Origin: Spirochaetales bacterium
GTDB lineage: Bacteria; Spirochaetota; Leptospiria; Leptospirales; Leptonemataceae
Length of the DNA stretch: 64,000 nt
Direction: 5' to 3'
Assembly: GCA_015075425.1 (NCBI GenBank)
Contig: JABTUL010000001.1
Location: forward strand, 558,001 to 622,000
Below the pieces are notes generated by a model. That model had not been told where the DNA came from. It was given only the letters and a program-made list of their open reading frames with translations, and did no database searches. A program made the position numbers and the translations under genes. Positions 48,914-58,367 of the stretch are shown piece by piece; the first letter of the stretch is position 1; every line of letters begins with the position of its first letter.

Positions 48914-50056
48914 ATGGCTGAAACGTACTTCCTGTCAGGCGCATTCTATGGCTTTCTTGCGGTTCTCTGCCTGTATTCGGCGACGGTTTTTGCTGTCACC
49001 CGGGACGGCATCTATGGCTGGTTTGCCCTGCATACGGGCACGGCCCTTCTGGCTTTTGCGGTGTATGATTGGGGCGGAGGTCGCGGCCTGACCGGTCCGG
49101 CCACCTTTCTGGCAATCCTGGCTTTTTTTGGCTTCGGGCTGGCCTCCTGGCGGGAGAAAATGTTTCTGTGGCCGGGCGGTGGCCTTATTCTTTTGTACGC
49201 GGCCCTGGCACCCCTGGCCCACTGGCCCGCTTTTTTACCTCTTTCCCTCGGCCTTCTTATGGAAGCATTTCTTTCTGCCATACTTCTGGGGGGACATTTG
49301 AATCGGGTGTCTGTGGAGCGGATCACCCTGGAGGAGAAACTCGAGCAAATGCAGCTGGAAATGGAAAGAGCCGAATCGATCCATAAGACTCTCCTGCCTG
49401 CAGAATTGCCCCGCCGTCCGGATTTTTCTGTCCATGTGCTCTATCATCCCATGTCCAGACTGGGCGGTGACCTCTATGCCACAGAGCAGATCGCCGCGGA
49501 TCGTTTTCTCATTCTTCTGGCAGATGTCTCCGGCCATGGCTTGCCGGCCGCGCTTGATTCGGCTCTGGTTCGGGCTGCCTTTGCCCGGGCCCGGCGCCAC
49601 ACGGACCGGCCGGCTGAAGTTCTCCGTGAGATGAGCCTTTTTTTGGCCCCGCACCTCTCGTATCGGTTTGTTTCTGCCGTCTGCGTTCTGGTAGATCTGG
49701 AAAACAGGAGAGTTTCCCTTTCGCGGGCTGGACATCCCTATCCGATTTTTATGAATAGCCAGGAAACGACCCTCATCCGTCCAGGCGGGCCGCTACTGGG
49801 AATGCGCGACATGATTGATTTTGAAGAAAGCGAGCTTGGCTGGCAGGACGGCGCACGTCTTTTGCTCTACACAGATGGACTGAGCGAACGCAGGCCCGGA
49901 CAAAAAATTCCGTTGCTGGAAGTCTGTCGTCAGAGTCGTTCCTTAACGGCAAAGGAGTTGGGCAAGGAGCTTTTGGCCGATCCTGGAGATTTACAGGGGC
50001 TTGAAGATGATGTAACCGTGGTTTGCTTGAGTTTTGGAAGCTGGGCCCTGGAATGA
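48914..50056 (+). CDS. Membrane SpoIIE-type (PP2C) serine phosphatase
   Basis: About 380 residues. An N-terminal membrane sensor with roughly six or seven spans leads through a helix (EEKLEQMQLEMERAESIHKT) to a PP2C/SpoIIE catalytic domain. Metal-binding motifs are GGDLYATEQ, LADVSGHGLPAAL and LLYTDGLSERR, DDVTVV. Such RsbU-type enzymes dephosphorylate STAS anti-anti-sigma proteins. ATG 48914 is preferred over 48869. It overlaps the next phosphatase gene (ATGA). Confidence 0.88.
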   Translation: MAETYFLSGAFYGFLAVLCLYSATVFAVTRDGIYGWFALHTGTALLAFAVYDWGGGRGLTGPATFLAILAFFGFGLASWREKMFLWPGGGLILLYAALAPLAHWPAFLPLSLGLLMEAFLSAILLGGHLNRVSVERITLEEKLEQMQLEMERAESIHKTLLPAELPRRPDFSVHVLYHPMSRLGGDLYATEQIAADRFLILLADVSGHGLPAALDSALVRAAFARARRHTDRPAEVLREMSLFLAPHLSYRFVSAVCVLVDLENRRVSLSRAGHPYPIFMNSQETTLIRPGGPLLGMRDMIDFEESELGWQDGARLLLYTDGLSERRPGQKIPLLEVCRQSRSLTAKELGKELLADPGDLQGLEDDVTVVCLSFGSWALE

Positions 50057-51951
50057 TGATGTTCAAAGCGGTATCTAAGCGAATGCCTGTGACGGCGGGC
50101 CTTCTCCTCTGTTCTTCCTTCCTGTTCTGGTCGTGTGAAAAGCCAGCGCTTCCACAACTGGAGTATTCCAGCCATTCCAGAACAATCGCGGACATTCGCA
50201 ATGAGACCGATTGGCGGGAGGTGGGCGATATCCGTCGGCCTCGCTTTGGTTATCGTTTTAGCTCCGTCTGGCTGCGAAGTGAGATAGGCAATCCCGCCGA
50301 TGTACCGCTGGAGGGTGTGATGACGGCCGGTCCCGCACAGGCCGATGAGATTCAGGCGATTGTCTTTACCGGTCCGGATGTGGAAACATTTACTGGCGGT
50401 GATCGGATTTCCTTTACAGAGCGCCCGATAGCCTACCGGACCCTGGCGTTTCCCTACACGATCCCGCCCCGTTCTACGGCGACGTTCTATTTCCAGTACC
50501 ACTTTTCCGGATTCAATACCGTGAGCATTTCTTCTCATTCCCTGAATGACTTTGAAAATCTTGTCCGGAAAGAATATTTTTTCTATGGAGTTTATTTCAG
50601 TATTTTCGCCGCGCTTATTCTTCTGCAAACAGGGTTGTTGTTTTTCAATCGCAGTGTGTTTTCCGCTTACTATGCGCTTTACCTGTGCGGCGCGGGCCTG
50701 GTCTTACTCATCCAGAATGGACTGGCCCAGCAATTCTTTTACCCGGCCGGCGGTTTTCTGCTCAATGATGGACTCCGGATACTGGCCCTTTTTACCGTTA
50801 CCATGGCCACGCTCTTCAGCCGATCTTTTTTTACCATGAGTCGGGAGCACGGACTTTTTCACCGTCTTCAAGGTCTGATGCGCGGGCTTTCCCTGACCAT
50901 GATTCTGCTCATACCGCTTTTTGGTCTATTTGAGATCCCGGGGCGGTCTTTCCTGCTCAATTCCATAGTCATTCTGGCGAGCCTCTTCATCGTCTGGATA
51001 GCCGTTCTGGCCTTAAAAGAGCGTAAGTTTCAGGCGCATATTTTCGTGGCCAGCTGGTCCGTATTTGCCCTGTCCCTGGTGTGGCGCTTTCTCGATCAGC
51101 TGGGATTTTTGCCTCCTTCTGATCTGGCTTTGCATGCGCTGGAAATCGGCGTGATGGGTGAAGCTTTGATTTTCAGTTATGCTCTGGTGGTGCGCACGCG
51201 GCAGGCAACAAGGGGAAGGCTGCGGGCACGTTCCCGCCTTTCCCGGATTCAATCGGAAATTGCTGAGGCGTCAAACATTCACCGGCGTATCCTCCCCGCA
51301 GAAGTGCCCTCCATGCCGGGTGTCCGCATCTGTGTCCGCTATCGTCCGCTGCTTGAAATCGGCGGAGATTTATATGGGTTTCATCAAGTATCAAGAGACC
51401 GTAGCCTTGTGTTTCTGGCAGATGTAAGCGGTCACGGCCTGGGCGCCGCTCTCGATGCCTCTCTGGTCTGGGCGGCCTTTCGCAACGCCACCCAGGGATG
51501 CACGGATCCAGGAGAAATTCTTACCCGCATGAATGCCTTTCTATCTTCACAGTGGGAGGACCGCTACGCCACAGCGATCTGTGCTTTATTGGATTGCTCA
51601 AAGCAGACCGCGGTGCTGGCAACGGCAGGGCACCCGCTCCCGGTCGTGCTGCCACAGCAAAGTGAGATGCGACTTTCCGGGACGATGCTCGGGCTGGAAG
51701 CGGATTTCAAGTATCCCGTTTTAACACTGGACCTTACCCGATCAGAGCGTATCCTTTTCTTTACCGATGGCCTGACGGAAAGTCGCGCACGTTCCCGCGA
51801 ATCGGGGGAGATGGAACTGTATCGACTGGCTCTCCAGGCCGGGATGCAGGGTGAGTCGCTCGTCGATGAGCTACTTGTCAGAATGGAAGAATGGCGCGCG
51901 GACCCATCTCCCATGGACGACATCACTTTGCTTATGCTTGAGTTTCAGTGA
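50053..51951 (+). CDS. 7TMR-DISM receptor fused to SpoIIE phosphatase
   Basis: A 632-residue receptor phosphatase. A lipoprotein-like signal (FLFWSCEKP) is followed by an extracytoplasmic 7TMR-DISMED2 beta-domain (to about residue 170), seven membrane spans (7TMR-DISM_7TM), a coiled linker and a SpoIIE/PP2C domain (GGDLYGFHQ, LADVSGHGLGAAL, FFTDGLTESR, DDITLLM). It senses an unknown ligand and probably controls a STAS partner. ATG 50053 overlaps the upstream phosphatase. Confidence 0.88.
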   Translation: MMMFKAVSKRMPVTAGLLLCSSFLFWSCEKPALPQLEYSSHSRTIADIRNETDWREVGDIRRPRFGYRFSSVWLRSEIGNPADVPLEGVMTAGPAQADEIQAIVFTGPDVETFTGGDRISFTERPIAYRTLAFPYTIPPRSTATFYFQYHFSGFNTVSISSHSLNDFENLVRKEYFFYGVYFSIFAALILLQTGLLFFNRSVFSAYYALYLCGAGLVLLIQNGLAQQFFYPAGGFLLNDGLRILALFTVTMATLFSRSFFTMSREHGLFHRLQGLMRGLSLTMILLIPLFGLFEIPGRSFLLNSIVILASLFIVWIAVLALKERKFQAHIFVASWSVFALSLVWRFLDQLGFLPPSDLALHALEIGVMGEALIFSYALVVRTRQATRGRLRARSRLSRIQSEIAEASNIHRRILPAEVPSMPGVRICVRYRPLLEIGGDLYGFHQVSRDRSLVFLADVSGHGLGAALDASLVWAAFRNATQGCTDPGEILTRMNAFLSSQWEDRYATAICALLDCSKQTAVLATAGHPLPVVLPQQSEMRLSGTMLGLEADFKYPVLTLDLTRSERILFFTDGLTESRARSRESGEMELYRLALQAGMQGESLVDELLVRMEEWRADPSPMDDITLLMLEFQ

Positions 51952-54728
51952 GCATCGTCCCAGCTCTGCCCGAAGCGATAGTCAACTTTGACGGGTACGG
52001 AAAGAGGCATGGCACCCTCCATGTTGCGCAGAGCGATTTCGAGCAGCGCTTCACGTTCCGGGGGGGCGGCTTCAAAGAGAAGCTCATCGTGAACCTGAAG
52101 AATCATTCGTGACTTCAGTTTGCTTCGTTTCAATTCTTTATGGATCTGGATCATGGCAATTTTGATGATATCAGCGCTGGTTCCCTGGACCGGAGTATTG
52201 ATGGCCATGCGTTCCGCGCCCTCCCGGCGGAAACGATTCTTGCTTTTGATTTCCGGTATCTGTCGTCTGCGGCCGGACAGGGTTTCAACATACCCGTGCT
52301 TTTCAGCAAAGGCCACGGTTTCATCCATATAGCGGCGCACACGCGGGTAACGTTCAAAGAAGGCGTTAAGAAACATGCGGGCCTGTTCCCGGCTGATGCT
52401 CAGGTTCTGAGCCAGACCGAACTCCGTTACCCCGTAGATGGTCGAAAAATTCAAAACTTTGGCCTGCGCGCGCTGATCGGGGCTGACCTTATCCGGCGCT
52501 ATGCCAAAGAGGGCCGATCCGGTCAGTGCGTGAATGTCTATGTCATCGCGGTAAGCGCGCAGGAGGCCTTCATCTTGACTCAGGTGGGCCATGATGCGCA
52601 GTTCAATTTGTGAATAGTCCAGAGAGAGCAATTCAAAACCGCTCGCGGCAATAAAACCCTTCCGGATTGCCCGCCCATCGGCTTCCCGAATGGGAATGTT
52701 CTGCAGATTGGGGTTGACGGAAGAAAGCCGGCCTGTCGCGGCGATGGTCTGATTGAAGCTGGTGTGGATCCGGCCGGTGAGGGGATGCACCGTTTCTGGC
52801 AGTGCATCTATGTATGTTGATTTCAGTTTGCTATGCCGGCGATGTTCCAGCAACCAGTCCACGGCCTCATGTTCTCCGCGCAAATTTTCCAGGGCTTTCT
52901 GATCAGTCGAGAATCCGGTTTTGATTTTCTTACCCCGCGCAAGGCCCAGTCGATCATACAAAAATTTCTGCAATTCTCTGGTGGAATGCAGGTTGAATTC
53001 TTCGCCGGCTGCCTGATGAAGTTTTTCTTCCAGTTGTTTTATTTTTTTCTCATAACTGCGCGAAAGTTTCTGGAAGTAGGGCAGGTCAATAGCCACCCCC
53101 GTCATTTCCATGTTCGCGAGTACCGGAATCAGTTCCATTTCAATGCTGGCAAAGACGCCCTGTAGATGTTCTTTCTGCAGTGATTTTTCCAGCAAAGATT
53201 TGAATTGCAGAGCCAGATCCGCATCCTGACAGGCATAGTTGCAAATTTTTTCTGGAGCCACCTGATCTAAAGTGAGCTGCTTGCGTCCGCTGCCGGCAAT
53301 GTCTTCGTATTTGATGGTATCAAAACCCAGAAGATCCATGGCCATATCATCCAGATTGTGTCGGCGCACGTTGGGGTTCAGTAAATAACTGGCGATCATG
53401 GTATCAAAGGCAATGCCGGCCAGGTGGAATCCATGGCGTTCCAGAACAATTAAATCATATTTAATATTCTGACCGATTTTTGGGAGCCGCGGATTTTCCA
53501 GGAAAGGTCGCAAAATTTCCAGGCTGCTGGCCGGATTGCTGAAAAGTTCGGTGGGCAGACAATTGATGTAAAAGGCCTCACCTGGTGTGCAAGAAAGCGA
53601 CACACCGACAAGGGTGGCACGCATGGGATCGGCTGAGGTGGTTTCTGTGTCAACGGCAAGGACTGTGGCCTTTTGTAGTGCTTCCTTGAGCCGGGCCTCA
53701 GTTTCCGGATTGTTCACGTAAGTGTACTTAACCTTTTTACCGGCCGCCTTTTTTTTCTCCGGCATTTCTTTCTTCACCCAGCGGGATAGATCCTGGTAGA
53801 TGGCTTGAAAACCCGAGCGGGCAAAAAGGTTCATGGTGGACGGCGCTGTCAGATCCGGTGTGCGGAAGTCATCGAGAGGAATCGCTGTAACAGCTTCAAT
53901 TCCGGTGACAATTGTCGCCAGCTCCCGGGAAAGAAAGACATTCTCGCGCGAGCTGGCCAGCTTTTCGCGGAGGCCTTTTTGTTTCACCTGGTCCAGATTT
54001 TTATAAAGATTATCTATTGTGCCGAATTGTTCGATCAGAGCAGCCGCTGATTTGGGACCGACTCCCGCTGCCCCCGGAATATTGTCAGATGCGTCTCCCA
54101 CCAGAGCCATATAATCCACGATTTGATCGGGACGGACGCCCAGTTCCTGCTTTACCCAGTCGGGAGTGATGAGGACAAATTCGCTGACGCCTTTTGTTGA
54201 GCGCAACATGGAAACTGAATCGTTGAGCAACTGGAAGCAATCTTTGTCCGCTGTTAACAGGAGAATACGATGTTCCGGACCAAAGCGGCGGGCCAGCGTA
54301 CCCATCACGTCATCGGCTTCAAAATCCGGCACCTGGGCCGGAAAAAAGCCCGATTCTGACAGCAAAATCTTTATCCCTTCAATCTGGCTTTGCAAATCAT
54401 CGGGCATGGGTTTGCGTCCGGCCTTATAGCCGGGAAAATCACGGGAGCGGAAAGATTTGCCGGGTGGATCCCAGACAATTGCCGTCCACTCTGGTTTGTA
54501 ATCGCCCAGGATCTTCACCAGCATGCGGAAAAAACCAAAAACAGCAGCTGTAGACTGGCCGGTGGCCGGGTCCGTGAGATTTTGTCCTGCCAGCGCATAG
54601 TAGGCCCGGTAAGCCATGGCATGGGCATCCACAATCAAGAAGGACGATTGAGCAGGCACAGGATAGGGTTTCGACAGCGAGAATTCTGTCCACAAATCGT
54701 TTGACAGATGCCTTCGTGCAAGGTTCAT
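51945..54728 (-). CDS. polA: DNA polymerase I
   Basis: About 927 residues with three domains: 5'-3' exonuclease (VDAHAMAYRAYYAL, AGRKPMPDD), an intact 3'-5' exonuclease (DTETTSADP, NIKYDLIV, YACQDADLALQF) and the polymerase domain (motif A SLDYSQIELRIMAH, motif B AKVLNFSTIYG, motif C QVHDELLFE). All catalytic acidic residues are present. ATG 54728 leaves an N-terminal extension of about 30 residues; a later GTG or TTG is possible, and the frame is open to 54776. It is convergent with the phosphatase gene and divergent from the STAS gene. Confidence 0.95.
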   Translation of the reverse strand: MNLARRHLSNDLWTEFSLSKPYPVPAQSSFLIVDAHAMAYRAYYALAGQNLTDPATGQSTAAVFGFFRMLVKILGDYKPEWTAIVWDPPGKSFRSRDFPGYKAGRKPMPDDLQSQIEGIKILLSESGFFPAQVPDFEADDVMGTLARRFGPEHRILLLTADKDCFQLLNDSVSMLRSTKGVSEFVLITPDWVKQELGVRPDQIVDYMALVGDASDNIPGAAGVGPKSAAALIEQFGTIDNLYKNLDQVKQKGLREKLASSRENVFLSRELATIVTGIEAVTAIPLDDFRTPDLTAPSTMNLFARSGFQAIYQDLSRWVKKEMPEKKKAAGKKVKYTYVNNPETEARLKEALQKATVLAVDTETTSADPMRATLVGVSLSCTPGEAFYINCLPTELFSNPASSLEILRPFLENPRLPKIGQNIKYDLIVLERHGFHLAGIAFDTMIASYLLNPNVRRHNLDDMAMDLLGFDTIKYEDIAGSGRKQLTLDQVAPEKICNYACQDADLALQFKSLLEKSLQKEHLQGVFASIEMELIPVLANMEMTGVAIDLPYFQKLSRSYEKKIKQLEEKLHQAAGEEFNLHSTRELQKFLYDRLGLARGKKIKTGFSTDQKALENLRGEHEAVDWLLEHRRHSKLKSTYIDALPETVHPLTGRIHTSFNQTIAATGRLSSVNPNLQNIPIREADGRAIRKGFIAASGFELLSLDYSQIELRIMAHLSQDEGLLRAYRDDIDIHALTGSALFGIAPDKVSPDQRAQAKVLNFSTIYGVTEFGLAQNLSISREQARMFLNAFFERYPRVRRYMDETVAFAEKHGYVETLSGRRRQIPEIKSKNRFRREGAERMAINTPVQGTSADIIKIAMIQIHKELKRSKLKSRMILQVHDELLFEAAPPEREALLEIALRNMEGAMPLSVPVKVDYRFGQSWDDAH

Positions 54729-54733
54729 GCACG
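54715..54733. promoter_or_regulatory. Palindrome in the polA/STAS divergent start region
   Basis: CGTGCA (54715-54720) and TGCACG (54728-54733) form a perfect dyad with a 7-base centre, extended imperfectly by ccttc/ggaag-like flanks. It covers the candidate polA start codon and lies 15 bases before the STAS start. It could be an operator or an RNA hairpin. Confidence 0.35.
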
Positions 54734-54747
54734 CAGGAAGGCAAACC

Positions 54748-55077
54748 ATGCTGAATTCAAAGAAAGTAAATGACAAACTGGTCGTCTATCTGGAAGGACG
54801 GCTGGATGTATCCGTGGCCAATGAAGTGGAAGAGGACTTAAGCAAGCTGATCGACGAAGGCGGGCACCGGCATATTATCATCAACATGGACAAGGTCGAG
54901 TACATGAGTTCTTCCGGCTTTCGCGCCTGCATTGCAACACTTCGGAAATTGAACTCAATGGAAGGGACTCTGAAACTCTGCAATATTCGTCCTTCTGTGA
55001 AACGGATCTTTGATGTCATTGAGCTGACTTCGCTGTTTGACATCTTTGATTCCGAAGCAGAGGCTCTTGGCAGCTGA
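54748..55077 (+). CDS. STAS-domain anti-anti-sigma factor
   Basis: A 109-residue single STAS domain of the RsbV/SpoIIAA type. VVYLEGRLDV, INMDKVEYMSSSGFRAC (phosphorylatable Ser in the SSSG loop) and IFDVIELTSLFDIFDS are typical. AGGAAGG precedes ATG 54748. It is a likely substrate for the SpoIIE phosphatases encoded 3 kb away; no RsbW-like kinase is in the window. Confidence 0.9.
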   Translation: MLNSKKVNDKLVVYLEGRLDVSVANEVEEDLSKLIDEGGHRHIIINMDKVEYMSSSGFRACIATLRKLNSMEGTLKLCNIRPSVKRIFDVIELTSLFDIFDSEAEALGS

Positions 55078-55080
55078 AAC

Positions 55081-55857
55081 ATGCCGGCAGACGCGGGTGT
55101 TCTCGCGCCGATTCTTGCTGCTAAACAGAAGGAAGTAGCGGAACTCGCCAGAAGGAGCAGCCCGGAGCTGACACTTGCAGCCCATCGCTTCAGACCGGCG
55201 GTCAAACGCCCGGCCGGTTCGCCTGTGCGGGTGATTGCCGAATGCAAAAAAGCCTCACCCTCGAAGGGCTTGTTACGCAATCACTATGAACCTGTTGCCC
55301 TGGCCCGGGAGTACAAACAGTTGGGAGCGGCAGCGCTTTCTATCCTCACGGATCAAAATTTCTTTCAGGGGTCACTCACGGATCTGACGGCCGTTCTGCC
55401 GGTGGGTCTTCCAGTTTTACGTAAAGATTTCATTATTGATGAACGTCAAATTTTTCAAGCTCGTGCTGCAGGGGCGGATGCGATTCTGCTCATTGTTCGC
55501 ATCCTCTCGACTCAGCAGCTTAGAGATTTTTTTGAAATTGTTACCGGCCTGGGCATGGACGCTTTAATCGAGGTTCATGATCAGCCAGAACTGGAGGCAG
55601 CGCTGGAAGTGGGAGCCGATATGATTGGAATCAATCACCGCAATCTGGATACTCTCATGATGGATCTCTCCCTTACTTCAAGGCTTGCACCGGTAGCCCG
55701 CGCGGCCCGGCCGGAACTGGTTCTGGTTGCGGAGTCGGGTGTGGAGGACCGCGCTGGAATAGACGCGGTGGATGCTCATGCGGATGCCGTACTCATTGGC
55801 ACGGCCTTTATGCAGGCCAGAAGTATTTCCGCCGTCTGGAAGGAGCTCTTTGTATGA
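55081..55857 (+). CDS. trpC: Indole-3-glycerol phosphate synthase
   Basis: Tryptophan biosynthesis enzyme with a TIM barrel. Motifs: VIAECKKASPSKG (catalytic Lys), LTDQNFFQGS, LRKDFIIDERQI, DALIEVHD, IGINHRNLDT and VAESGV. The usual GINNRNL reads GINHRNL. Length 258 is normal. No other trp genes are adjacent. Its stop overlaps the next ATG by 4 bases. Confidence 0.95.
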   Translation: MPADAGVLAPILAAKQKEVAELARRSSPELTLAAHRFRPAVKRPAGSPVRVIAECKKASPSKGLLRNHYEPVALAREYKQLGAAALSILTDQNFFQGSLTDLTAVLPVGLPVLRKDFIIDERQIFQARAAGADAILLIVRILSTQQLRDFFEIVTGLGMDALIEVHDQPELEAALEVGADMIGINHRNLDTLMMDLSLTSRLAPVARAARPELVLVAESGVEDRAGIDAVDAHADAVLIGTAFMQARSISAVWKELFV

Positions 55858-57248
55858 GCTGGCAGCGGGTCGCAGTGGTTATCATTGTGCTGCTTCTTTT
55901 GCTTCTGGGTGGTTTTATTTGCCACAAGCGCTATGGCAGCCTGGATTGGCAGAAGGCTCTGCCATTGTTCAAGGCCGGCCTATCAGGCGATGGTTCTGAC
56001 CGTGCAGGAAATGAGGGTTCTGGCACGGATGCTGATGCCCAAGCCGATGCAGCCCACGACGGCGTGGACGGAGCTCCTGCTGACTCATCCACGGAAGCCG
56101 GCGGACCGGCCGACGGAGGCCTTCTGACTCCTGAAGCTCTGGCGGATACCAATGCCCGGAGCGACGGACCCGCTTTCATTGCGCCCCCACCGGGGGGAGC
56201 AGAGACGATCGGGAAGCGCCTGGCGGCGCTTGCTACTTACGAGGATGAGCGTGCCCGGGCCGATTCAGAATTTGCAGAGTCTCTAAAAGAACTGGGTCCT
56301 TATCCATCATCGCGTCCGCTCAGCCAATTTCTAAAAGACAGTCGCCGCTACCAGGAGCGCTACGCGGCGCTGAAGGGACGTCACCAGAGTCGGCTGCAAC
56401 AGATTGCCACTGCGGAGGATGCACAGCTACAGGCCATTTACGATGAGGCCAATCGGCTCGACGCCATTACCGGTTCTTCTGCTCTACGAATGCAGGCGCG
56501 CGGTGCCATCGCCAGGAAACGGGCGGAAAGGCAGGCTGCCCATCGGCGCATGCAAAAGGACCTGGATGCGGCCGGATCGCGGCAGGGCCGGGCCTTCAAG
56601 GAGGGTTTTCAGCAGAGGCTGGCAGAGGAAACAGGCCGGCTCCCCGCCGCCGAGCGGCGCACTGCCCTCCAGAGAGTGCGCTCAGAAGTGGATAGCATTT
56701 ATGGTAGAAATCAGGATCCGGGAGTTCGCGCGGCCCGTAATTATTCTATACAATGGATTGATTTTTTTGCAAAAGAACCTGCTCGAGCACAGAAAGAACC
56801 GGAAAAAGAGCCGGAAAAGATTTCCCGTGTGGATCGGGAAGTGGCTGCCGCTGGAGTTCGGGCAGAAAAGAAACCGTTTGCCCGTGTCCGTGAATGCAAA
56901 GACCTGCCGGAGGCCAGTCTGGCCGACTATCGCGAATATTTGCGTTCACTTTCCCGGACCTGTCAGGGAGCCTTCCTGCCCGATGTGGTCATTGACGAAT
57001 GTCGCGAGGGTAATCCTTCCGTGGACATCAGCACGCGCTGTCAGCGTAATATTTTTAGTTTTTTACTTTTTGATAGCAATAACTATGTAGATAGAATGCG
57101 CGGCTGGCGCCACTTTGCGGAAAATTGCGTTCAGCACCGTCCGGCCCTTGATCTGGCCCGCTCCATGCTTGCCGAAGCCGGAAAACTGGATTCCTTTTCA
57201 CGGCAGCGCATCCAGGCCGGTCTTGTCCGCCTGGAGGAGTGCCGCTAA
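55854..57248 (+). CDS. Membrane-anchored coiled-coil hypothetical protein
   Basis: A 464-residue protein, not recognised. A single N-terminal span (VVIIVLLLLLLGGFICHK) is followed by an Asp/Ala/Gly-rich disordered linker (residues 45-115), a long charged helical or coiled-coil region (120-330, rich in Arg, Gln, Glu) and a C-terminal Cys-containing domain (ECKDLPEAS, TCQGAFLPDVVIDECREG). It is coupled to trpC by an ATGA overlap. Confidence 0.65.
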   Translation: MSWQRVAVVIIVLLLLLLGGFICHKRYGSLDWQKALPLFKAGLSGDGSDRAGNEGSGTDADAQADAAHDGVDGAPADSSTEAGGPADGGLLTPEALADTNARSDGPAFIAPPPGGAETIGKRLAALATYEDERARADSEFAESLKELGPYPSSRPLSQFLKDSRRYQERYAALKGRHQSRLQQIATAEDAQLQAIYDEANRLDAITGSSALRMQARGAIARKRAERQAAHRRMQKDLDAAGSRQGRAFKEGFQQRLAEETGRLPAAERRTALQRVRSEVDSIYGRNQDPGVRAARNYSIQWIDFFAKEPARAQKEPEKEPEKISRVDREVAAAGVRAEKKPFARVRECKDLPEASLADYREYLRSLSRTCQGAFLPDVVIDECREGNPSVDISTRCQRNIFSFLLFDSNNYVDRMRGWRHFAENCVQHRPALDLARSMLAEAGKLDSFSRQRIQAGLVRLEECR

Positions 57249-57251
57249 ATT

Positions 57252-58367
57252 TTGCTGGCCTCCTTTGTGCCTTTCCATCCCCATTTTTTGTTCCGGAGCG
57301 GTCATGCCCAGACTCTGGCCGGTCATATGCAGGGTCGTATTCCGGGAAAAGCACCGTACCGCCCGGGGCTCCGCACTGAGAAATTTATTCTGCCCTGTGA
57401 TGACGCATCTGGCGACCGGCTCCTTTTCTATGTTGAGCGTTGCCATCTGAAGGCGAATGTTCCGGCCGTTATTCTGGTACATGGTCTTGAAGGCGACGCC
57501 CACAGCAGCTACATTCTGATTCTGGCCAGGAAATTGCTCGCTGCAGGTTTTCATGTAATTCGGTTTAATATGCGAACTTGCGGTGACGGATTGCATATTG
57601 CTCGCAACGCTTACAACGCAGGACTGACTCTGGATCTACAGACCATTTTACGTTTTGCTATAAAGCACCTTTCTTCCCGGGTGGCCGTTGTGGGCTTCAG
57701 TCTGGGTGCGAACGTTGTTCTGAAATACTTTGGCGAAGATCAGAGTGAACGCAACCGGCAGCGGGAATTTTTGAGAACACCGCCTGTGAAAGGGCCGATC
57801 CTTGATCGACTGGCAGAAACTTTTGTGGCCGTCAGTCCGCCGCTGGATTTGCGCAGTTCCTGTCACAAAATCGATTCCTCAAATATGCGTATCTATCGGT
57901 TGAGTTTTATTAAGGAAATGAAGCGCAGCATTCTGGAAAAAAACTATACTTTGCCCTTTGATCCGGAAAAGGAGCTTCCGGAAATCCGCACCATTTTTGA
58001 CATCGATCATAGCTTTACCGCGCCCATGGCCGGATTTCGGACGGCTCTGGAATACTATGCCTGTGCCTCTGCTCAGCGCTACGTTACAAGTATCAAATTG
58101 CCAGGTCTGGTTCTGCACGCACAGGACGATCCCATGATTACCATGGACGGCTGGCAGAAAGTGGACTGGAAGGAAGTGCCGCATATTCAGGCGGTACTCA
58201 CCAGGGAAGGTGGCCATCTGGGCTGGTATGCCCGCAAGCATCCGCTTTTCCGGGACCGGCGCTGGATGGACTACCTGGTGTTGAACTATTTACTGGAATG
58301 GCGCGACCGGCAGAGGAATGGGCCAGCGTACCGTAACATGCGTTCCCTGGATTTTCGCATCGCTTAA
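57252..58367 (+). CDS. YheT-family alpha/beta hydrolase
   Basis: A 371-residue hydrolase of the YheT/ABHD1-3 type. Oxyanion region VILVHGLEGD, RFNMRTCGDGL, nucleophile VVGFSLGANVVLKYF, Asp in HAQDDPMI and His in EGGHLGWY make the triad. The start is TTG 57252, 3 bases after the preceding stop. The last 78 bases overlap the sensor kinase gene tail to tail. Confidence 0.85.
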   Translation: MLASFVPFHPHFLFRSGHAQTLAGHMQGRIPGKAPYRPGLRTEKFILPCDDASGDRLLFYVERCHLKANVPAVILVHGLEGDAHSSYILILARKLLAAGFHVIRFNMRTCGDGLHIARNAYNAGLTLDLQTILRFAIKHLSSRVAVVGFSLGANVVLKYFGEDQSERNRQREFLRTPPVKGPILDRLAETFVAVSPPLDLRSSCHKIDSSNMRIYRLSFIKEMKRSILEKNYTLPFDPEKELPEIRTIFDIDHSFTAPMAGFRTALEYYACASAQRYVTSIKLPGLVLHAQDDPMITMDGWQKVDWKEVPHIQAVLTREGGHLGWYARKHPLFRDRRWMDYLVLNYLLEWRDRQRNGPAYRNMRSLDFRIA

